DNA of 64,000 nucleotides from Bradyrhizobium hereditatis (GTDB lineage Bacteria; Pseudomonadota; Alphaproteobacteria; Rhizobiales; Xanthobacteraceae), in the NCBI RefSeq assembly GCF_020329435.1, contig NZ_JAGKJK010000012.1, positions 176,779 to 240,778 on the forward strand, read 5' to 3'. Each line of letters begins with the position of its first letter. The first letter of the stretch is position 1. Under the pieces are notes generated by a model. The model was not told where the DNA came from, did no database searches, and worked only from the letters and a program-made list of their open reading frames with translations. This document shows, one piece after another, positions 24,837-33,941 of this stretch. The position numbers and the translations under genes were made by a program.

Positions 24837-26720
24837 ATGATTTCCCGACCAAACTCCTTTGACGTCGTCGTCATCGGCGGCGGCCATGCCGGCTGCGAGG
24901 CCGCAAGCGCGGCTGCGCGCATGGGAGCGAAGACGGCGCTGGTGACCCATCGCTTTGCGACCGTGGGAGCGATGTCCTGCAACCCCGCCATCGGGGGTCT
25001 CGGCAAGGGACATCTGGTCCGCGAAGTCGATGCCCTGGATGGCTTGATGGGCCGGGTCGCGGATGCCGGAGGGATTCAGTTTCGGATGCTGAACCGCCGC
25101 AAGGGCCCGGCGGTTCGCGGACCGCGGGCACAGGCAGATCGCAAACTCTATGCTGCCGCCATGCAGGCCGCGATCCAAGAGACTGCCAATCTGAGCGTGA
25201 TCGAAGGCGAAGTGGATGAGCTGATCGTCTCCGGCGGCCGGGTTACTGGAATTCGGTTGGGGGATGGCCGGGAATTCAGCGCCGGGGCCGTCGTCATTAC
25301 GACCGGGACTTTTTTGCGGGGTCTTATCCATCTCGGCGAGAAGAACTGGCCCGCTGGCCGGGTCGGGGAGGCGCCAGCGATGGGGCTTTCGGCGTCCTTC
25401 GAGCGGGCAGGCTTTACGCTCGGACGATTGAAGACCGGCACGCCGCCGAGGCTCGACGGCACGACCATCGACTGGGCTGCGGTCGAAATGCAGCCTGGTG
25501 ATGACCCGCCGGAGCCGTTCTCGGTTATGACCGATCGCATTACGACGCCGCAGATCCAGTGCGGGATCACTCGCACGACGCCCGCAACCCACGAGGTGAT
25601 CCGGGCAAACGTCCATCGCTCGCCGATGTATTCAGGACAGATCAAGAGCAGCGGTCCACGCTACTGTCCCTCGATCGAGGACAAGATCGTCAAGTTCGGC
25701 GATCGCGACGGCCACCAGATCTTCCTGGAGCCGGAAGGGCTCGACGACACCACGGTCTATCCTAACGGCATTTCGACCTCCCTGCCGGAGGAAGTTCAGC
25801 TCGCGATCCTCGCCAGCATTCCTGGACTGGAGCGGGCCAGAATGGTCCGGCCGGGCTATGCCATCGAATATGACCACGTCGATCCCCGCGAACTCGATCC
25901 AACGCTGCAGACCAAACGGCTGCCGGGTCTCTTCCTGGCCGGACAGATCAACGGCACAACGGGATATGAAGAAGCGGCGGCGCAAGGGATCGTGGCGGGT
26001 CTCAACGCCGCCCTGGCGGCAAGTGGCGCCGATCCGATCGTGTTCGATCGGGCCGATGGTTATCTTGGTGTGATGATCGATGATCTCGTTACCCGCGGGA
26101 TCACTGAGCCCTATCGGATGTTCACCTCTCGCGCCGAATACCGGCTGACCCTGCGGGCCGACAACGCAGATCAACGTCTGACCGACAAGGGAATCGCCCT
26201 TGGCTGCGTCGGGTCGGCGCGTGCGCAGCGGCATCGCGACAAGATGGACGCGCTGGCTGCGGCGAAGGCTTTGGCCAGATCGCTGACGATGACTCCCAAT
26301 GCGGCGGCCAAGCATGGCCTGGCTCTCAACCGGGATGGCCATCGTCGGTCTGCTTTTGAGCTGCTGGCCTATCCGGAGATCGAGTGGGCGACCTTGCGCA
26401 ATATCTGGCCGGAGCTGTCGGCCATTGCCCCATCGATCGCGGTGCATCTTGAGATCGACGCCAAGTACGATGTCTATCTCAAGCGACAGATCGCGGACGT
26501 CGATGCCTTTCGTCGGGACGAAGGTTTGGTCCTGACCGGCATCGACTATGCGGATGTGCCCGGGCTTTCGAATGAGGCTCGGTCAAAGCTCCAAGCGGCA
26601 CAGCCTCGGACAGTCGGGCAGGCGGGTCGGCTTGATGGTTTGACGCCAGCGGCTCTTGGCATCTTGGCGGCATATCTGCGTCGCGAAGCGCGGCGGAAGA
26701 ATTCACGAGTGACGGCGTAA
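24837..26720 (+). CDS. mnmG: tRNA uridine-5-carboxymethylaminomethyl synthesis enzyme MnmG
   Basis: MnmG (GidA) is the FAD- and NADH-dependent partner of MnmE. The 627-residue protein begins with the FAD-binding GGGHAGCEAA (residues 14-23) and has CNPAIGGLGKGHLVREVDALDG and the family block TGTFLRG. GQINGTTGYEEAAAQG and the C-terminal domain that contacts MnmE (with IDYADVPGLSNEAR) are intact. Two parS sites lie in its upstream gap. Confidence 0.97.
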   Translation: MISRPNSFDVVVIGGGHAGCEAASAAARMGAKTALVTHRFATVGAMSCNPAIGGLGKGHLVREVDALDGLMGRVADAGGIQFRMLNRRKGPAVRGPRAQADRKLYAAAMQAAIQETANLSVIEGEVDELIVSGGRVTGIRLGDGREFSAGAVVITTGTFLRGLIHLGEKNWPAGRVGEAPAMGLSASFERAGFTLGRLKTGTPPRLDGTTIDWAAVEMQPGDDPPEPFSVMTDRITTPQIQCGITRTTPATHEVIRANVHRSPMYSGQIKSSGPRYCPSIEDKIVKFGDRDGHQIFLEPEGLDDTTVYPNGISTSLPEEVQLAILASIPGLERARMVRPGYAIEYDHVDPRELDPTLQTKRLPGLFLAGQINGTTGYEEAAAQGIVAGLNAALAASGADPIVFDRADGYLGVMIDDLVTRGITEPYRMFTSRAEYRLTLRADNADQRLTDKGIALGCVGSARAQRHRDKMDALAAAKALARSLTMTPNAAAKHGLALNRDGHRRSAFELLAYPEIEWATLRNIWPELSAIAPSIAVHLEIDAKYDVYLKRQIADVDAFRRDEGLVLTGIDYADVPGLSNEARSKLQAAQPRTVGQAGRLDGLTPAALGILAAYLRREARRKNSRVTA

Positions 26721-26726
26721 AGAATC

Positions 26727-26742
26727 TGTTTCACGTGAAACG
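26727..26742. promoter_or_regulatory. parS centromere site 3
   Basis: TGTTTCACGTGAAACG keeps the 14-bp parS core. It lies 7 bases after the mnmG stop, between mnmG and a family A repeat. Confidence 0.93.
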
Positions 26743-26755
26743 GGATAGGGTGCCG

Positions 26756-26830
26756 CCATTGCGAGGAGCGTAGCGACGGCACACTTTCTTGTCGCGCGAA
26801 ATGGATTGCTTTCGCTTCGCTCGCAACGAC
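26756..26830. repeat. Dispersed palindromic repeat, family A, copy 2
   Basis: A diverged copy: CCATTGCGAGGAGCGTAGCGA at the left end and CTTCGCTCGCAACGACC at the right. It lies between mnmG and rsmG, next to parS site 3, and ends 24 bases before the rsmG start. Confidence 0.75.
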
Positions 26831-26854
26831 CTCCACCAGACAGCAATTTCTGAC

Positions 26855-27547
26855 ATGGGCAAAGTTCAATCGGCGGACCGTCCTTCTGCTAAGGACAAAG
26901 CGGAGGCACTGAGGCTCACGCCCGTTTCACGTGAAACGGCGGAGCGGCTCGATCGCTATGTCGCCTTGCTCTTGGAGTGGCAGGCCAAGACAAATCTCGT
27001 CGCGCCCTCCACGCTCCCCAATCTTTGGACCCGTCATATCTCTGATTCGCTGCAGCTCCTGGACTTGGCTCCATCGGCCAAGGTTTGGGTCGACCTCGGC
27101 AGCGGCGGCGGATTTCCAGGCGTCGTGTTGGCTTGTGCACTGGCCGCGACACCAGGCGCCAATGTCCATCTGGTCGAGCGCAACGCCAAGAAAGCGGCGT
27201 TCTTGCGCGAGGCGGTGCGCGTGACTTCTGCGTCGGCAACCGTGCATTTGGCGGGAATCGGGGATATTGTGGATAGAATCGGTGGCAGCGTCGATTGCGT
27301 CACTGCACGGGCGCTGGCTCCATTACATCAACTTGTTGGTTTCGCGGAACCGTTTGTGAGCAACGGCGCCAAGGCGTTGTTTCCTAAGGGCCAAGATGTA
27401 GAGGCTGAATTGACTGAAGCCACTAAATATTGGAATATTGAACCGCGACTCCATTCCAGCCGAACGGGCGGGCACGGCTGGATCGTCGAACTCGATCGGA
27501 TCGAGCGGCGCAACCCCTCCGCGATCACACATGGCGATCGGGCATGA
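26855..27547 (+). CDS. rsmG: 16S rRNA (guanine527-N7)-methyltransferase
   Basis: RsmG (GidB) methylates N7 of G527 in 16S rRNA; its loss gives low-level streptomycin resistance in other bacteria. The 230-residue protein has the SAM-binding motif VDLGSGGGFPGVVLA, the NLVAPSTLPNLWTRHISDSLQLL block and VTARALAPL. The ATG at 26855 is chosen because an upstream ATG lies in a repeat. The codons for VSRET contain a complete parS palindrome. The stop overlaps the parA start by ATGA. Confidence 0.96.
   Translation: MGKVQSADRPSAKDKAEALRLTPVSRETAERLDRYVALLLEWQAKTNLVAPSTLPNLWTRHISDSLQLLDLAPSAKVWVDLGSGGGFPGVVLACALAATPGANVHLVERNAKKAAFLREAVRVTSASATVHLAGIGDIVDRIGGSVDCVTARALAPLHQLVGFAEPFVSNGAKALFPKGQDVEAELTEATKYWNIEPRLHSSRTGGHGWIVELDRIERRNPSAITHGDRA
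26923..26938. promoter_or_regulatory. parS centromere site 4, inside rsmG
   Basis: CGTTTCACGTGAAACG keeps the 14-bp parS core. It lies within the rsmG coding sequence, at the codons for the conserved VSRET, so coding and ParB-loading functions are superimposed. Confidence 0.93.
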
Positions 27548-28395
27548 GCGAATTAGACCAGATATATCAAGAGGATAGGGATCCAACTCCGCCACCGCAT
27601 CCACGCATCCTGTCGCTGGCCAATCAGAAGGGTGGCGTAGGCAAGACCACTACAGCGATCAATCTGGGCACCGCGCTCGCGGCGATTGGCGAGCGCGTGC
27701 TGATCGTCGATCTCGATCCGCAGGGCAATGCGTCTACCGGCCTCGGCATCGATCGGCGCAACCGCAGCTGCTCAACCTACGACGTGCTGATCGGCGAAGC
27801 GCCGCTGCGCGATGCGGTGGTTGCGACCGCCGTGCCGCGGCTGCACATCGCCTACTCGACCATGGATCTGTCGGGTCTCGAGCTCGAACTCGGCACGACG
27901 CCCGGCCGCGCCTTCCGATTGCGCGATGCGATCGCGGCGCTGAACAAGAATGCGGCGCCGGATACCGACTACACCTACGTGCTGATCGATTGCCCGCCTT
28001 CGCTCAACCTTCTCACCGTCAATGCGATGGCGGCGTCAGACGCGATCCTCGTGCCGCTGCAGTGTGAATTCTTCGCGCTCGAAGGTTTGTCGCAATTGCT
28101 GCAGACAGTCGAGCAGGTGCGCTCGACGCTCAATCCGAACCTGTCGATCCACGGCATCGTGCTGACGATGTTCGATTCGCGCAACAACCTGTCGAACCAG
28201 GTGGTCGCCGACGTCCGGCAGTTCATGGGCTCCAAGGTCTACGACACCATGATCCCGCGCAACGTGCGCATCTCCGAGGCGCCGTCCTATGGCAAGCCGG
28301 TGCTGGTCTATGATCTCAAGTGCGTCGGCAGCGAAGCGTATCTGAAGCTTGCGACCGAAGTGATCCAGCGCGAGCGCGATCTGCGGACGCATTAA
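27544..28395 (+). CDS. parA: Chromosome-partitioning ATPase ParA
   Basis: ParA is the deviant-Walker ATPase that moves ParB-parS complexes. Its 283 residues have the P-loop KGGVGKTTTA (29-38) with the signature lysine, the second Walker motif VLIVDLDPQGNAST, and VLIDCPPSLNLLTVNAM. The start overlaps the rsmG stop by four bases, so the two are translationally coupled. parB follows after a repeat-containing gap. Confidence 0.97.
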   Translation: MSELDQIYQEDRDPTPPPHPRILSLANQKGGVGKTTTAINLGTALAAIGERVLIVDLDPQGNASTGLGIDRRNRSCSTYDVLIGEAPLRDAVVATAVPRLHIAYSTMDLSGLELELGTTPGRAFRLRDAIAALNKNAAPDTDYTYVLIDCPPSLNLLTVNAMAASDAILVPLQCEFFALEGLSQLLQTVEQVRSTLNPNLSIHGIVLTMFDSRNNLSNQVVADVRQFMGSKVYDTMIPRNVRISEAPSYGKPVLVYDLKCVGSEAYLKLATEVIQRERDLRTH

Positions 28396-28404
28396 AGAAA
28401 TGAA

Positions 28405-28522
28405 GGATGGGTTGAGCGCAGCGATACCCGTCAAGACGCGCGGTTAGGATGGGTTTCGCTTCGCTCTACCCATCCGACACTCTGTCGCGAAAGCCGGTGG
28501 GCACGCTTTGCATCGCCCACCC
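28405..28522. repeat. Dispersed palindromic repeat, family B-like, between parA and parB
   Basis: It contains GGATGGGTTTCGCTTCGC, matching inverted CTACCCATCC, and GGTGGGCACGCTTTGC with CGCCCACCC. Its presence makes a 186-base gap in an operon that is tightly packed elsewhere. Confidence 0.7.
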
Positions 28523-28581
28523 AACTGAGCAATCGAATTCTGTAGTGGAGTAGCCAAGTGAATCCGAGGGAGTTGGCGGCT

Positions 28582-29463
28582 ATGGCCGACGAAACGCGTT
28601 CGCGACTGGGTCGTGGTCTCGCAAGTCTGATCGGGGATGTCGGCGGCGAAGCCGCGCATGTCGAACGACCGCGTAACCAGCGCAAGGTGCCGATCGAATT
28701 CTTGAAGCCGAATCCGCGCAACCCGCGCCGGACTTTTTCCGATACCGAACTCGGCGAGCTCGCCAGCTCGGTCAAGCAGCACGGCGTGATCCAGCCGATC
28801 GTGGTCCGTCCGGTGAAGGGCACCCAGGATCGGTACGAGATCATTGCCGGCGAACGTCGCTGGCGCGCCGCGCAACTCGCCAGCCTGCACGAGGTGCCGA
28901 TCGTCCCCATCGATGTCAGCGACTCTGACGCACTCGAGATCATGATCATCGAGAACGTGCAGCGCGAAGACCTCAATGCGATGGAAGAGGCGCAGGGCTA
29001 TCACGCGCTGGCCGATGAATTCAAACGCAGCCAGGAAGAAATCGCCAAGGAAGTCGGCAAGAGCCGCAGCCACGTCGCCAACATGATGCGGCTGACGAAA
29101 CTGCCGACGGAGGTGCAGGCCCTCATCAAGAGCGGCGAATTGTCGGCGGGTCACGCCCGCGCCCTGATCAGCGTGCCTGATCCGCTGGCGGCGGCAAAGC
29201 GTATCGTCGCCGAAGGCCTCAACGTTCGTCAGACCGAGGCGCTCGCGCACGAGGAGGGAGTGCCGGAGCGCAAGCCGCAGAAGACGAGGAGCGGCGGCGG
29301 CAAGACCAAGGATCCCGATACGATCGCGCTGGAGAAGCGCGTCAGCGATGCGCTCGGTCTCACCGTGACGGTCAATCACCGCGACCCCGGCGGCACGGTC
29401 CAGGTCAGCTATCGCAATCTCGAGCAGCTCGACGAGGTGATGCGGCGGCTGGAAGGGAAGTAA
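28582..29463 (+). CDS. parB: Chromosome-partitioning CTPase ParB
   Basis: ParB loads at parS and slides as a CTP-gated clamp. The 293-residue protein starts MADETRSRLGRGLASLIGDV (the ParA-contacting N-terminus). CTP-binding boxes GERRWRAAQ and ENVQREDLNAMEEA are followed by a helix-turn-helix (EEIAKEVGKSRSHVANMMRL) and a C-terminal dimerisation domain. The ATG at 28582 has GAGGGAG 9 bases upstream; an in-frame GTG at 28558, also with GGAG upstream, would add eight residues. Confidence 0.97.
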   Translation: MADETRSRLGRGLASLIGDVGGEAAHVERPRNQRKVPIEFLKPNPRNPRRTFSDTELGELASSVKQHGVIQPIVVRPVKGTQDRYEIIAGERRWRAAQLASLHEVPIVPIDVSDSDALEIMIIENVQREDLNAMEEAQGYHALADEFKRSQEEIAKEVGKSRSHVANMMRLTKLPTEVQALIKSGELSAGHARALISVPDPLAAAKRIVAEGLNVRQTEALAHEEGVPERKPQKTRSGGGKTKDPDTIALEKRVSDALGLTVTVNHRDPGGTVQVSYRNLEQLDEVMRRLEGK

Positions 29464-29483
29464 TCTAACCAGCCTCTCCACCT

Positions 29484-29595
29484 CATTGCGAGCGCAGCGA
29501 AGCAATCCATTCCACCGCTTGTGGAAGCGTGGATTGCTGCGTTGCTTCAGCGCAAAATTGCTTTGCAATTTTGTCGCGAGCTCCTCGCAATGACG
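29484..29595. repeat. Dispersed palindromic repeat, family A, copy 3
   Basis: CATTGCGAGCGCAGCGAAGC at the left and GCGAGCTCCTCGCAATGACG at the right form inverted ends. An inner GCAAAATTGC/GCAATTTTG palindrome lies within. It sits between the convergent parB and holA genes. Confidence 0.8.
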
Positions 29596-29612
29596 GTGTT
29601 GGCATCGTTGCC

Positions 29613-30641
29613 TCAGCCCCGCCGCTTCGCGTTCGCCGCAATCGATAGCAACGTCCGCAGCGCGATCGCCGGCGCCAGCGCGGCCTGCTTGCGCATGTCG
29701 AGCGCCGCCGTCCCAAGCTGATCGATGATCGCGGCCAGTCGCGTCGGACTGAAATTGCGCAGCGCGATTTCGACAGCGCCCTTGCGCGAAAAATGCAGGC
29801 GCGGGTAGCCGCTTTCGAGCAAGGTCGCGACCGGCGTGCCGTCGGCAACCGCGAGCGCCGATTTGTGCAGCCATGCCGCCTGGCGCTGCGCGGCGGAGAT
29901 GATGACGCCTGGATAGGTGCCGGCAACCATCGCTTTGGCAAATTCGCTCTCGACCAAATCGGGCTTGCCTGCAAACGCACCATCCACGATTGGATCGAGC
30001 TTCAGCTCGGAGGCGTCCGATACCACGGTCATGACATCGTCGAGGCCGATCTCGCCGTTGCCATGGGCATAGAGTGCAAGCTTGCGAAGCTCGTTGCGGG
30101 AGGCCTGACGGTCGCCGCCGAGCAACGACATCAGCACCGCGCGGGCATCCGAGGCGATGCGCAAATTGGAAGTCCGCAGTTCCTCGTCGATCAGCCGTGC
30201 TAGCTCGCGTTCAGTGTCGGGATAGCAGGCGATGGCGACCGCGGTCTTGGCGCGCTCGCAAGCCTTGCGCAGCGGCGATTCCGGCCGCAGCTCGCCGGCC
30301 TCGATCACGATGCGGCAATCCTTCACGGGCGAATCGGCCAGCGTATCGACGCCGCTGGCAAAACTGCGGGAGCCGGCGCGGACACGAATGGCGCGGCGGC
30401 CGCCGAACATCGGTATCGTCATGGCTTCGTCGACCAGCCGGGACGGCTCGGCCGACAGCTCGTCACCGTCCAGCCGCACCAGCGAAAAGGGATCGTTGGG
30501 ATCATCGACCGCGGATGCGATCAGCGCGTCCGCGCGCTCGCGGACCAGGCCGGCATCAGGGCCATAAAGCAAGATGATCGGGCGACCGGGATCGGGCCGG
30601 GCAAGAAAAGCGTCGATGTCTTTTCCGCGGAGCGCGACCAA
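29613..30641 (-). CDS. holA: DNA polymerase III delta subunit
   Basis: HolA (delta) opens the sliding clamp in the clamp-loader complex. The 342-residue protein has the N-terminal block RPIILLYGPDAGLVRERADALI and DGDELS typical of the family, then a helical C-terminal collar domain with AAQRQAAWLHKSA. The first codon is TTG at 30641, only 5 bases after the lptE stop, implying translational coupling with lptE. Confidence 0.95.
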   Translation of the reverse strand: MVALRGKDIDAFLARPDPGRPIILLYGPDAGLVRERADALIASAVDDPNDPFSLVRLDGDELSAEPSRLVDEAMTIPMFGGRRAIRVRAGSRSFASGVDTLADSPVKDCRIVIEAGELRPESPLRKACERAKTAVAIACYPDTERELARLIDEELRTSNLRIASDARAVLMSLLGGDRQASRNELRKLALYAHGNGEIGLDDVMTVVSDASELKLDPIVDGAFAGKPDLVESEFAKAMVAGTYPGVIISAAQRQAAWLHKSALAVADGTPVATLLESGYPRLHFSRKGAVEIALRNFSPTRLAAIIDQLGTAALDMRKQAALAPAIALRTLLSIAANAKRRG

Positions 30642-30646
30642 CGGGA

Positions 30647-31198
30647 TCAGGTGCCGGCGTAGAAGTAGGACGCCAGCCGGGTCTGGATGTTTTCCGCGAT
30701 CTCCTGGGCGGCGCGATCCTCGGCGTCGCGGAAGGCGCGGGTGCGGGCGAAGCGCTGCAGATTGCCCGGAATGTCATAGGACACGCGAGAGAAGGTCGTC
30801 CCGGTCATGACAGATTTGTTGGTCGCAAGGTCGATCAGATTGAACTGCGCGTCGATGCCGTAGTTTTCGCTCGTCGGCAACGCGGTGTTCGGATCGATCA
30901 TCAGCGAGTTGCGGGTGCTGTTGAAGCGCAGCACCAGCCGATGGGTCGGTGGCATGCCGGTAGCGTTGCCGTAGAGCTTGAACGCCAGCGCGTTGCGGAT
31001 CTCCACCTGGATCCTCGCTTCGCGGGAAGCATTCGGCTTGTCGACCGGCGGGATTTCCACGCCCATCAGCTTTTCGCGCAGGCCGGGCTTGCCGTCGTTG
31101 CGTTCCGCATACATCGGCTGGAAACAGCCGGCCGTGAGCGCCGCCAGCGCGGCGACGGCGATGAGCCGGACGGCGATCCGGGTCCTAGCCAACGACAT
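30647..31198 (-). CDS. lptE: LPS-assembly lipoprotein LptE
   Basis: LptE plugs the LptD outer-membrane translocon that delivers lipopolysaccharide to the surface. The 183-residue protein has a signal peptide (1-24) ending in the lipobox LTAGC, with lipidated Cys25. The rest matches the LptE (RlpB) fold, with FQPMYAE following the Cys. Its start overlaps the leuS stop by 14 bases. The order leuS-lptE-holA is conserved in proteobacteria. Confidence 0.93.
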   Translation of the reverse strand: MSLARTRIAVRLIAVAALAALTAGCFQPMYAERNDGKPGLREKLMGVEIPPVDKPNASREARIQVEIRNALAFKLYGNATGMPPTHRLVLRFNSTRNSLMIDPNTALPTSENYGIDAQFNLIDLATNKSVMTGTTFSRVSYDIPGNLQRFARTRAFRDAEDRAAQEIAENIQTRLASYFYAGT

Positions 31199-33809
31199 TC
31201 ACGATCCTCATGGGAACAACGATTACCTTGCGGACGACCTTGCCGCCGAGGGCGAGTTTTACCGCATCGAGCGCCAAAACGGCAGCCTCAATTTCCGGAT
31301 TTTCGGCGCCCCGTGGCACGGTGACATCACCTCGTTTCTTGCCGTTGACCTGGACCACCAGCGTCACGGTGTCCTCAACCAGCAAATCGCGTTCGATTTG
31401 GGGCCAGCTCGCCTCCGAAATCAGCCCGGATTGGCCCAGAACCTGCCAGCACTCCTCGGCCAGATGCGGCATCATCGGGGAGATCAGTTGGACCAGGATG
31501 GTGGCGGCTTCTCGCACGGACCAGGCCAAGTCCGGTGCCAGCGTGCCGCCGCGTCCCAGCACTTCGGCCAGTGCATTGGTGAACTCGCGGATATGGGCGA
31601 GGCAGACGTTGAAATGCAGCCGTTCGATTCCGGACGAGACCTTGTCCAGCGCGCCATGGGCGGCCTTGCGCAAGGCAAGCGCATCGGGCCCGAACGAGGC
31701 CGGTCGATCGGACGGAGCCGTCTTGGCGATCTCAGCGGATTCATTCACCAGGCGCCACAGCCGCTGCACGAAGCGCGCTGCGCCCTGCACGCGCTCGTCG
31801 CTCCAGATCACGTCGCGGTCGGGCGGTGAGTCCGACAGCATGAACCAGCGCGCGACGTCGGCGCCATAGGTCGCGATGATGTCGTCGGGGTCGACGGTGT
31901 TCTTCTTCGACTTCGACATCTTCTCGATCGGGCCGATCGTCACCGGCTCGTCGCCATAGATCATGCTGGCGCGGCGCTCGCTGCCGACCATCTCGACCTT
32001 CACCTCGGCCGGCGTCACGTAAGTGCCGTCAGCCTTCTGATAGGTCTCGTGCACCACCATGCCCTGCGTGAACATGCCGGCGAACGGCTCCTTCATGTCG
32101 ATATGGCCGGTCGCCTTCATCGCGCGGGTGAAGAAGCGGCTGTAGAGCAGGTGCAGGATCGCGTGCTCGACGCCGCCGATATACTGATCGACCGGCATCA
32201 TGCGGTTGGCGACGTCAGGCGTCGTCGGTGCCTTCTCGTTCCAGGGATCGGTGAAGCGCGCAAAATACCAGGACGAATCCACGAAGGTGTCCATGGTGTC
32301 GGTTTCACGCTGCGCCTTGCCGCCGCATTTCGGGCAGGTGACGTGCTTCCAGGTCGGATGATGGTCGAGCGCGTTGCCGGGCTTGTCGAAGGTCGCATCT
32401 TCCGGCAGCGTCACCGGTAGCTGATCGTCCGGCACCGGCACGACGTCGCATTTCGGGCAGTGGATGACCGGGATCGGGCAGCCCCAATAACGCTGGCGCG
32501 AGATGCCCCAGTCGCGAAGGCGGAAGTTCACCTGCCGCTCGCCCACTGGCGCATTGCCGCGCGTCTCGTTCTCCAGCCGCCTGGCCACTTCCTCCTTGGC
32601 ACCTTCTATGGTCATGCCATCGAGGAAGCGCGAATTGATCATGCGGCCGTCGCCGTCAAAGGCGGTATCGGTAATGACAAACGTCTTCGGGTCCTGACCC
32701 TCGGGACAGACCACGGGAGTATTGCCGAGATTGTATTTATTGACGAAGTCGAGGTCGCGCTGGTCATGCGCCGGACACCCGAAGATGGCGCCGGTGCCGT
32801 ATTCCATCAGCACGAAATTCGCGACATAGACCGGCAGCTTCCAGTTCGGGTCGAAGGGGTGAATAGCCTTGATGCCGGTATCAAAGCCCTGCTTCTCGGC
32901 CGTGTCGATGATTTCCTGCGCGGTGCCGATTTTTTTCACGTCCGCGACGAACTCAGCGAGATCAGGGTTCTTCGCAGCCGCCGCCTGCGCCAGCGGATGA
33001 TCCGCCGAGATCGCCATGAATTTCGCACCGAAAAGCGTGTCCGGCCGCGTCGTGAAAATCTTCAGCTCAGTTTCGCCCGCCGGCGTCGTTGTCGGATCCA
33101 GCGCGAAGCGGATCAACAGACCTTCGGAGCGGCCGATCCAGTTGCGCTGCATCAGCCGCACCTTGTCGGGCCAGCGGTCCAGCCCGTCGAGTGCGTCCAG
33201 CAACTCCTGCGAATACTTCGTGATCTTGAAGACCCACTGGTTCATCTCGCGCTGCTCGACGACGGCGCCGGAGCGCCAGCCGCGGCCGTCGATCACCTGC
33301 TCGTTGGCGAGCACGGTCATGTCGACCGGGTCCCAGTTGATCTTGCGCTTCTCGCGTTCGGCCAGGCCCGCACGCAGGAAGTCCAAGAACATCTTCTGCT
33401 GATGCTTGTAGTAGCTGGGGTCGCAGGTCGCGAACTCTCTGCTCCAATCGAGCGACAGCCCGATAGATCGCAGCTGCTTCTTCATCGCGGCGATGTTGTC
33501 GTAGGTCCAGGCCTTCGGCGCGACCTTGCGCTCGATCGCGGCATTCTCGGCCGGCAGGCCGAAGGCGTCCCAGCCCATCGGGTGGAGGACGTTGAACCCC
33601 TTGGCGCGCATGAACCGCGCCAGTACGTCGCCGAGCGTATAGTTCCGGACGTGCCCGATATGAATGCGCCCGGACGGGTAGGGGAACATCTCAAGCACGT
33701 AGTATTTCGGCCGCGGATCGTCATTTTTCGAAGCGAAGATCGCTTTTTCGTCCCACTGGCGCTGCCAGCGCGGCTCGGATTCACGGGCGTTGTAACGTTC
33801 GGCGGTCAT
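31185..33809 (-). CDS. leuS: Leucyl-tRNA synthetase
   Basis: LeuS charges tRNA-Leu with leucine. The ATG at 33809 (MTAERYNARESEPRWQ) gives 874 residues; the longer frame to 33845 adds 12 residues unlike the family. HIGH is at residues 50-53 in PSGRIHIGHVRNY and KMSKS in EKMSKSKKNTVDP. The editing domain (CP1) and a zinc-binding-like stretch with two CPKC pairs (CPKCDVVP and CPKCGGKA) are present. Confidence 0.98.
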   Translation of the reverse strand: MTAERYNARESEPRWQRQWDEKAIFASKNDDPRPKYYVLEMFPYPSGRIHIGHVRNYTLGDVLARFMRAKGFNVLHPMGWDAFGLPAENAAIERKVAPKAWTYDNIAAMKKQLRSIGLSLDWSREFATCDPSYYKHQQKMFLDFLRAGLAEREKRKINWDPVDMTVLANEQVIDGRGWRSGAVVEQREMNQWVFKITKYSQELLDALDGLDRWPDKVRLMQRNWIGRSEGLLIRFALDPTTTPAGETELKIFTTRPDTLFGAKFMAISADHPLAQAAAAKNPDLAEFVADVKKIGTAQEIIDTAEKQGFDTGIKAIHPFDPNWKLPVYVANFVLMEYGTGAIFGCPAHDQRDLDFVNKYNLGNTPVVCPEGQDPKTFVITDTAFDGDGRMINSRFLDGMTIEGAKEEVARRLENETRGNAPVGERQVNFRLRDWGISRQRYWGCPIPVIHCPKCDVVPVPDDQLPVTLPEDATFDKPGNALDHHPTWKHVTCPKCGGKAQRETDTMDTFVDSSWYFARFTDPWNEKAPTTPDVANRMMPVDQYIGGVEHAILHLLYSRFFTRAMKATGHIDMKEPFAGMFTQGMVVHETYQKADGTYVTPAEVKVEMVGSERRASMIYGDEPVTIGPIEKMSKSKKNTVDPDDIIATYGADVARWFMLSDSPPDRDVIWSDERVQGAARFVQRLWRLVNESAEIAKTAPSDRPASFGPDALALRKAAHGALDKVSSGIERLHFNVCLAHIREFTNALAEVLGRGGTLAPDLAWSVREAATILVQLISPMMPHLAEECWQVLGQSGLISEASWPQIERDLLVEDTVTLVVQVNGKKRGDVTVPRGAENPEIEAAVLALDAVKLALGGKVVRKVIVVPMRIVNVVG

Positions 33810-33941
33810 GAAATCGCAGGGCTTTTGGTGGATTCGGGTCCCCATCCAGAGGACGGCGGACTAGGCCACAAAAGCGGCTGCGGGGCAACGTCTTGGGGAG
33901 GAGGGCAGGGCCGATTTGAGCGAGCGGCGCGGAACGTTGGC

